64,000 nt of DNA from Chloranthus sessilifolius (Eukaryota > Streptophyta > Magnoliopsida > Chloranthales > Chloranthaceae), in the NCBI GenBank assembly GCA_021018995.1, contig CM037588.1, positions 87,518,765 to 87,582,764 on the forward strand. Direction: 5' to 3'. Of this stretch, positions 57,500-64,000 are shown in pieces. The translations under genes and the position numbers were made by a program. The notes below the pieces were generated by a model, which saw only the letters and a program-made list of their open reading frames with translations, did no database searches and was not told the origin of the DNA. Numbering within the stretch: position 1 is the stretch's first letter; each line of letters starts with the position of its first letter.

Positions 57500-58831
57500 C
57501 TACTCCCTACGCTGCCACTGGAATGAACGAGTATTGTTGTCCCCAGTATCATCCGCTCAGTGATTCATAGACTGATCCACTGAAAACAAAATCCTAGCAC
57601 CCGGAGTCCTCGGAACCTTTAGATGATGAGGCCCCGCCACAGAACCCCCCTCACTCGCCTGATTAACAGATCGCCTCGATCACGGATGAGGAGGATACCT
57701 CGCAAGAACCTCACGAATAACAGAATCCTCAGGAGCATCACCCCTGACATGATCACGAGATGTGTGATGAGACTGCCGAGTCGAGGAACCCATAGCCCTT
57801 GACTCCGATCCACCAAGCTGACTAGACAGCCTATGTATCCCTCACTCACTCCTCGCCAGACGATACTGCAGCTAATCTAGGGTCACCTGCATATCTGCCT
57901 GCATTGTCTGACTCGCAACCTCTAATGCCTCAGCGTGAGTCTTTTGTGCAGCCATCATCTCAATAAACTGGTCGTCGTGACTCTGCATCTCCCTAAGGAT
58001 CCGTCGCGCCTTGGGAGTGGCACACGCTGGCATCGCCTCTAGACGTGCCTCCTCAAGCTGACGAACCTGCATAACCACACCAAGTCAAAGAAAACTAATA
58101 TATACATGAACACAAAAAGAAACTTTAAAAAGGAAAGAATTATACCAAATCCAACCTCTCATGCAGAAGTCACCCAACCGTCTCAGCGGTCACTGAATTG
58201 GCAGGAGGCACGAAAGGGACAGCAAACGTAGGCGGCTGCAACAAGAACAAACAAATACTTCATAAAAATATTACGATGACAAATGAACCACGAACACAAT
58301 AACTAAAGCATACCTGAGTAGGGATAGAAACAGACCTCTGAGGGGGAGCCTCAGGGGCGGAGCCCGGAATAACCTGCATAAAGAACCAAACAAGCCAACA
58401 CAAGATATGTCAGAATAAATTAAAAATGAAATAGCCTAAACAGAATTACTCCACACCAAAAAAACTATACCTGGCTATCGAGATGTAGAGAGGTAGCAGT
58501 CGCCTCCCTCATCTGAAGATCCTTGACGACTTGACACTGAAATGCCACATGATATTAGTAAACTATTAAGAAAGCAAAACAATAACACCCAACAAACTAT
58601 GATAATTACACAAACGAGTCAAAAGATTGAATGGAAACTTACCCAATGATCTAGCTTGGCCCGAAGCTGAGCCATGGCTGGATCCTCTCGACTGGAGGAA
58701 GCAACTGAAGATGGATCAAATGCTAGAACAGGGCCACCATCAGCGAGCACGGCTCTCTATGAATAACAATGAATACATCAGTTGGCAAGCTCACAATGCT
58801 AACAATTAACACAACCTAGGAAGACACCTAC

Positions 58832-59338
58832 CAATCAATCAATCTCAGATCGCAAACTGGCCTCCACCTCTCGGCCAGCCTGCTGCTGACTACATAACAA
58901 GTCGATCATCGTCGCATGACTAGCGACCACGGTCTCCCTCTCAGACTGTCCAAGATAAAAAAAATGAGACACCACAACTATGTTAGAGCAACTGAAAGAT
59001 AAGTCAACATAATGCATAAACAATTAAACCAATAAATCAACTCACCATGAGCTAACGAGTCTCAACTAGCTAAGCCCCCACCTACCAATCAATCAATCTC
59101 AGATCGCAAACTGGCCTCCACCTCTCGGCCAGCCTGCTGCTGACTACATAACAAGTCGATCATCATCGCATGACTAGCGACCACGACCTCCCTCTCAGAC
59201 TGTCCAAGATAAAAAAAATGAGACACCACAACTATGTTAGAGCAACTGAAAGATAAGTCAACATAATGCATAAACAATTAAACCAATAAATCAACTCACC
59301 ATGAGCTAACGAGTCTCAACTAGCTGAGCCCCCAACTC
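58832..59338 (-). repeat. 254-bp tandem duplication containing one 114-bp exon
   Basis: Copies at 58831-59084 and 59085-59338 differ at only a few bases (for example CGTCGCATG against CATCGCATG). Each holds a complete exon with its own acceptor (GGACAG) and donor (GTAGGTG). Confidence 0.88.
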
Positions 59339-59658
59339 ATCCTTCGCTACCCTAGCCTAAGAAACTGAGAGAGCTAAGGAGTGCAGCATCTCCTCATCTG
59401 GACGAGGAGCACACCCCATCCACTCCATCGCCCTATGGAGGGCGTATAATGCCCCCCACACACTCTCCGTGAGATGGCCCTGCTCCAGTGCAGCCAACCT
59501 CTCCCTCAACGCCGACGCCAACTCTAGCCCACCAATCGCAATGGAACCACTCCCATGGAAGGGACATGTGAAGAGGTGCCTGCCACCTAATGCACTAAAC
59601 CATCTCAGACACTCCCGGGGCGTTCGCCTCGTCATGCGCCCCTGTAACCCTAGTCCCC

Positions 59659-59818
59659 CCAGGAGTAGGCCCTTCTTTGATGTGGACATATGGATCCATT
59701 GTTTTGATAGGGTGGAGAGGATCCACACATCTCGAGTGGTACGGCAGCTGGGGCTTGCTCAGAGAGTCCCTCCAGATATTCGCCACAGAGTGGCAAAGAG
59801 GATGACCGACCCTCCTGG
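59659..59818. other. Micro-inversion bounded by 7-bp inverted repeats
   Basis: CCAGGAG at 59659-59665 and CTCCTGG at 59812-59818 flank 146 bases that read FFDVDIWIHCFDRVERIHTS and RVVRQLGLAQRVP on the + strand, while the exon on both sides reads on the minus strand. In the paralogue (28198-31463) the same peptide is collinear with its neighbours. Confidence 0.75.
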
Positions 59819-60640
59819 CATAAACGAAATACAAGCGACAAAAAAAATAAGACTAACACACACCTATGACAAGCAGACCAAGAGCTAAAAGTGAATAAGG
59901 TATACCCAGACACCCATTAACAACTCATACCTAATACGTAAAATATGATAAGAACAGCAGGATAAAAACATGACCTATCTCTAGATGCCATCATGATGCA
60001 TGAGTGAGCATATGACAAATGATTAATGCAGGTTTGACATAAATTAGAAGGGTTTCCAAATCCTAATAAGCCTATGTCTTAACCTAAATGCCTAAGAAAA
60101 TGAAAGAACTCTTGCTCACGAGTACTTACCCGGCCTTGAGCGAAGAAATCCTCCAGCAGGAAGTTTCTACGATCTCGATGCTCCTCACCCTGATGCTCCT
60201 CAGCCGCATCCTCAACTCTCTCACCCTCAGGTATCTGACCCTCAACCCTCTCACCGTCCTCCACAGCTACACCCTGCTCAATCTCAGGCACCTTCTCCCT
60301 GACCTCCACCTGGTCAACCTTCAGTACCTCCTCTCTAGCCACCTCCCCAACATCCGCCTCCCCGATGACAATGTCAGTCCGAGCCACAGAGGTCTCACCT
60401 ATCTCCCCCATCATCATCCTCTCTAACCCAAAAATAGTAAGAGAAGGTCTACCACCACCCTCAGACTCCATCCTAGATGAAAGAGCTCAAAAAATTGAAA
60501 AGAATGGAAGAAACGGTGCCTAAAATGGACGGCTGGATCGCAAGATATTACGAAAACATGAAAACTCAAGCACAAAGATACAAGGAAACTAGAGAATCTA
60601 GGACCAAAATGGATAGCGCGGAAAAATAAAAAATTTTGAA

Positions 60641-60740
60641 CTATATATAGAACACACCCAAATCGCGCGTGTAAACTCACACGTGCAACTGAATCGCGCA
60701 CCACTGTTCCCGCACTTAATCTAGATCAAACGCTCGTAAT
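60641..60740 (-). promoter_or_regulatory. Promoter-like segment of the antisense PMD gene
   Basis: CTATATATAG at 60641-60650, 170 bases before ATG 60471 (minus strand). Directly upstream are GCGCGATT (60660 region), GCACGTGTGAG and GCGCGATTCAG (60690 region), similar to the GCGCGTAATT series of the Tat-2 LTR. Confidence 0.5.
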
Positions 60741-61439
60741 AGGGCGTGCAAAAAGGATTGTCACCCTCTCACACTAACCCCACCGTCTGGTTGTAAGCCG
60801 CCCACCAGATGCGTAATCATATCTATGCCCAAACTAGCGTGCGTGAATGCTAACAGTCACTTCAATAGTGACTGGCCACCACCATAATCCTGTACTCTAA
60901 GCACTGCGCTTGACTCAATTAAACGACCAGAAGCCGGCGCTTAATGACCTTCCAACATTCTGAAACACACGCAATTTGTTTTTACGCCCGAAGCAAAGCT
61001 CGCAATTTCCCAAAATCCATAAAAATATGCCCAAAACAGCCGGCCCAAGCCTAAATTGAGAAACTTCTAACACTCGCTATCAACCCCAAACTACGCTCAT
61101 GTTAAGATCAATCCAAAAACACTCCTAACTTAAAGAATAAACCAAACAAAATTAAACTAAAAGGTGCCCAACATCGCTCACACGCTCCAACTAAGACCAA
61201 ACTAAACAAACGAAAAATGCCCCCATCATTTATATACTCCAACTATGCCCAAACTAAATCAAAACAAAAAAATCTCTTAGCATGCCCCGATCCAAAATAA
61301 ATAAACTAAATCAAACCAAACTCAAACAAATAAACCTCGCACTCAAAACAAGTCAATTAAGCTACAAAGTCAACTAAACCAAAAGTTGCTAAATATAAAC
61401 AATCACAAACGAAATTAAAAACACATAATCACTTCATAA

Positions 61440-63000
61440 ATAGATAAAATAATTACATAATACACCGAGGGCTTACCCTCTGAATATACAACTTGAAATA
61501 AGAAACTTAAAAAAACCAGCACGTTTAGGCAAGCCCGAATCCGGATTTATTCGGGAAACTAGAAATCTTGGAGAAGCTCGGAGGGGGAAGCACCCTGAAC
61601 GAATTCTAACTGTGATAACCTCTTTCCCTTGCCTCGAACCGACAAAAAAGATAGAGTGGCTCATAGAAAGCCACCCAGGACCTACGGGACCCACCCTTAG
61701 AAGCTCACCTTAGGAACCATAAAAAGAAGGAGCAACTAACACTGACTCCGCAAAGCCTACCAAGGAAAAATAGGCACCGGTCACGAGAACTTTGACCCTG
61801 CCTTATCCTTAGGTTTCCTTTTTACCACCTTTTTCTCCTCCACCCCTTCCCTTAGCATGGTAGCAATTCAACTGCTACCCTGCATTCCCAATCCCGTTCA
61901 TTCCTAATAATCCACTCAATAAACATAACTCTTCGGGTTCAGTACCTTAGAAAATAAAAGAGAAAGGAAGAAAAGACATCAACAATCAAAACAAAAATGC
62001 CCCAGGACTTCTAATTCTAAAATTCAAAACAACAAGAACTCAAAGCTTTTAGCTCACACATTTATAAACTATACCTCCTAAATGACCAAATGACAAGTGT
62101 CACACCTTTAAACCCTTCCAATCTAATTAAATCTAAAGCAAACACATACCCCTTTGAAAGACCACAATCCATGACAAACCTAGATGAACCAATAATCACA
62201 CGGCACATACCCCTTCAAGGAAACATAGATCCAAAGCAAAGTAAACAAGCCAATAAGATTTAAACACTTAACACCTATCTAGAACTTTTGAAAACTCACC
62301 TTTTTAACAAGTGTCACCTCAAGTCAAACAAAAGACTACAATAAAATACCTTAAACCAGACAAATCCAACAAAAAAAACTCTCTAAAATGAGATCCCGAC
62401 ATGTGAGGGGCCAAGAAAAATGCCCAACCAAACCCATCGGAACCAAGTAAACCCCATAAAAACAAACTAATCTCAAGCTAAATTAAATCCTAAAATAAGT
62501 CAAACAATCAAAAAAATCCAACTAATCCGTTAATAAGTTTAAGCGAATAAATGAGCACAATAAAAAAAATGCCTCCTTATTTATAACTCAAAAATTTTTA
62601 CAAGTATCACCAGAGGCATACCTCCTGAATTTACAATCCAAAACGAAAACCTAGAACTGAACCTACAACCCAAAATGAAGACTGGGTCAAAACTGAGACA
62701 GAGCGGGGAGCAGATTCCGCTCATAGCGTCCAATTGGAGGCTTCAGGGAGGACTGGTTTGGAAACACATCCCTCCACTTTTTACTCTTTCCTCTTCTGCC
62801 ATCTTCACCGCCTCCGCCTCCGCCTCCTCAACGCTGCCTTCATTGCTCTCTAAAAGGGATCGATGTGAAGACTAACGCCCTCATTCCCAATACCGCCCAT
62901 TCCCAGAATAATGCTGCCTCCAAGCATCACATCAGGGTGAAGATCATGCGAAATAACGAATATAGGAAGAAATGGCATCCCAATCGGATGGTTAGATCAT
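61440..63000 (-). repeat. Two paralogous ~500-bp segments resembling the PMD gene 3' end
   Basis: On the minus strand 61960-61440 and 63000-62570 share GGGATTGGGAATG / GGTATTGGGAATG, a GGAGGAGAAAAAGG-type stretch and a closing 'aggta-gcctc-ggtg' block before an AT-rich tail. The real gene has the same closing block at 57440-57420 (GGAGGGATGTCCCCTAGTGA). They look like copied transcript ends. Confidence 0.4.
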
Positions 63001-63100
63001 CCGATATCACTAAAACACAAATTTAAGAACACAAAATATCTAGAAAAGGTCAAAACTTGAAACTAAACTAGAGAATGAAAAAACAAATGAAAGCTCTCTA

Positions 63101-63260
63101 GCTTATATAGAGTACAGACTCAATCATGTGCCAGAGCACATGCATTTAACTCAATCACGCGCTAGGCACACTACACATAATCCAAAACATGCGCTCTAAT
63201 CCAAGCGCGTAATGAAACCATCGCCTGTGCCAACGGCACGACACTTCGATCACGCGCACT
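63101..63260 (-). promoter_or_regulatory. Second antisense promoter-like segment
   Basis: TATA box CTATATAAGC (63101-63110, minus strand) preceded by TGATTGAGT, GCGCGTGATTGAGTTAAA and further GCGCG forms up to 63260. An ATG with a 26-codon reading frame follows near 62920. The downstream gene appears truncated. Confidence 0.4.
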
Positions 63261-64000
63261 CTATAGACCACATAATCGCTTTAAACGACACACTGCAGTT
63301 GCGCAATATGAAAGGTCACCCGTACACTGACCTGGTGACACCTCGATCACACACTACGATTATAGCGCATATTCCGATCACACACAAACTCACATACGAG
63401 TAAACAGCCCCTCAATCCTGAGATCGCATGCCCTAAAATAGGTGCACAATCATATTGAGCGACCTAAAGCAGATGCACAATACCTTACTTCGAACAAAAT
63501 CTACACCCTCACACCTTTTTAACACATCGCGGCCAAAATTCACCTATCCCATCGCGTACCCTTACATGAGAAGGAAGCATTGACAGCGTCCCCATGCCCC
63601 CTAGCGATAACATGTACACACACGATATCATCTCAATATCTAGTCCCATCACAATAAATTAGCCGTGCCCTCATGTCCCATTGCGAGACGCCAAGAGCAA
63701 ATCTCCCGAGAACGCGAGCATGCCGCCAAAAAGCTACGCTCAGCCAACATCCCATCCCAAACATCACTACCTGAGAAGCTCAGACCACACCTGTCACACC
63801 ACATGAAAAGAGGGAAAGCTTGATCATGTCCCATCACTAAAGCAAAGAGCTCCCTCTCTCCCGAATTGATCACCACATCCTCCAGGACTCGTCCAGCATG
63901 CAACCAAAGAAAGAAAAGTCACTAAGGTCCCATCATGACATCACTTCTACAAGACATTACAGCACAACTGCCAAGCCCTGCCATAGCAGACCTGAAGAAA

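Larger units (their letters stand above)
57500..60471 (-). pseudogene. Antisense PMD-type gene downstream of Tat-2 pol
   Basis: Minus-strand exons: 60471-60130 (ATG start MESEGGGRPSLTIFGLERMM, then acidic Glu/Val-rich), about 59830-59300 (PMD end plus RECLRWFSALGGRHLFTCPF and LEQGHLTESVWGALYALHRA), 59199-59086 and its duplicate 58945-58832 (114 each), 58756-58643 (114), 58536-58471 (66), 58373-58314 (60), 58235-58146 (90), 58066 to about 57500 (QLEEARLEAMPACATPKARR, end SFQWQRRE). The PMD core exons seen in the 8154-10632 gene are absent. Stops (59358 region, exon 58146-58235, last exon), one frameshift near 59620 and an inverted piece (59666-59811) disable it. Whether it lies inside Tat-2 depends on the missing 3' LTR. 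Confidence 0.62.
60741..64000. other. Spacer upstream of the antisense PMD gene
   Basis: A/T-rich with many AACTAAA/CAAAC runs (61000-61440, 62050-62570). Two related ~500-bp segments lie at 61440-61960 and 62570-63000. A second promoter-like block is at 63101-63260. A minus-strand 84-codon ORF (63903-63649, MHAGRVLEDVVINSGEREL) has no recognised domain. No LTR start found. Confidence 0.45.

Noticed and set aside
59469-59888. Genuine + strand gene of 139 codons
   Set aside because: Only the inverted 146-base piece in it is PMD-like on the + strand; the rest is the minus-strand exon read backwards.

Overview
This is a stretch of flowering-plant nuclear DNA, almost wholly made of nested, decayed Ty3/gypsy LTR retrotransposons. 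The lineages are recognisable. Athila elements show an integrase ending in the RWDGPF module, a primer-binding site of the tRNA-Asp type (TGGCGCCGCTGTCGGGG) and the polypurine end AGGTTTGGGGG. Tat elements show a second RNase H after the first and LTRs starting TGTAGACACC. There is also one Del/Tekay-like LTR. No rRNA, tRNA, CRISPR or bacterial-type genes are seen. The species cannot be named from the sequence.

Layout. 1-2052: minus-strand Athila-type LTR, cut by the window edge and inserted in the RT of Tat-1. 2053-27912: Tat-1 (+), with RT end, RNase H, second RNase H and integrase (2053-4619), a spacer, then two ANTISENSE host-like genes (a DUF7745-like gene at 6007-7545 and an eight-exon plant-mobile-domain, PMD, gene at 8154-10632), a polypurine tract and a 3' LTR (13192-27912). 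That LTR is split by a full-length Athila-A (13692-26870). 28198-44126: a second PMD-type gene on the + strand, broken by a ~3 kb Del-like LTR (28262-31239), by a minus-strand tandem Athila array LTR-internal-LTR-internal-LTR remnant (about 31464-42700), and finally by Tat-2. 44127 to beyond about 57 kb: Tat-2 (+), with a long LTR holding an array of twelve hairpins, gag, protease, RT, two RNases H and integrase. 57500-60471: a third PMD-type gene, antisense to Tat-2, with a micro-inversion and a tandem exon duplication. 60.5-64 kb: AT-rich spacer with a second antisense promoter-like segment.

How it fits together. Both Tat elements have spliced antisense genes downstream of pol. Because the genes are antisense, their introns survive the sense RNA intermediate. 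In Tat-1 the same short palindrome (arms GGCGCAACT / AGTTGCGCC) sits in the LTR U3 and upstream of both antisense genes. In Tat-2, GCGCG-containing motifs lie before the LTR TATA box and before two antisense TATA boxes. Athila-A likewise repeats one CCTATCGA motif in U3 and again downstream of pol, before a G-box, a TATA-like box and a small proline-rich ORF. The common theme is that an LTR-type promoter module is reused to drive the extra ORFs. All coding regions seen are damaged; nothing here looks like an intact autonomous element.
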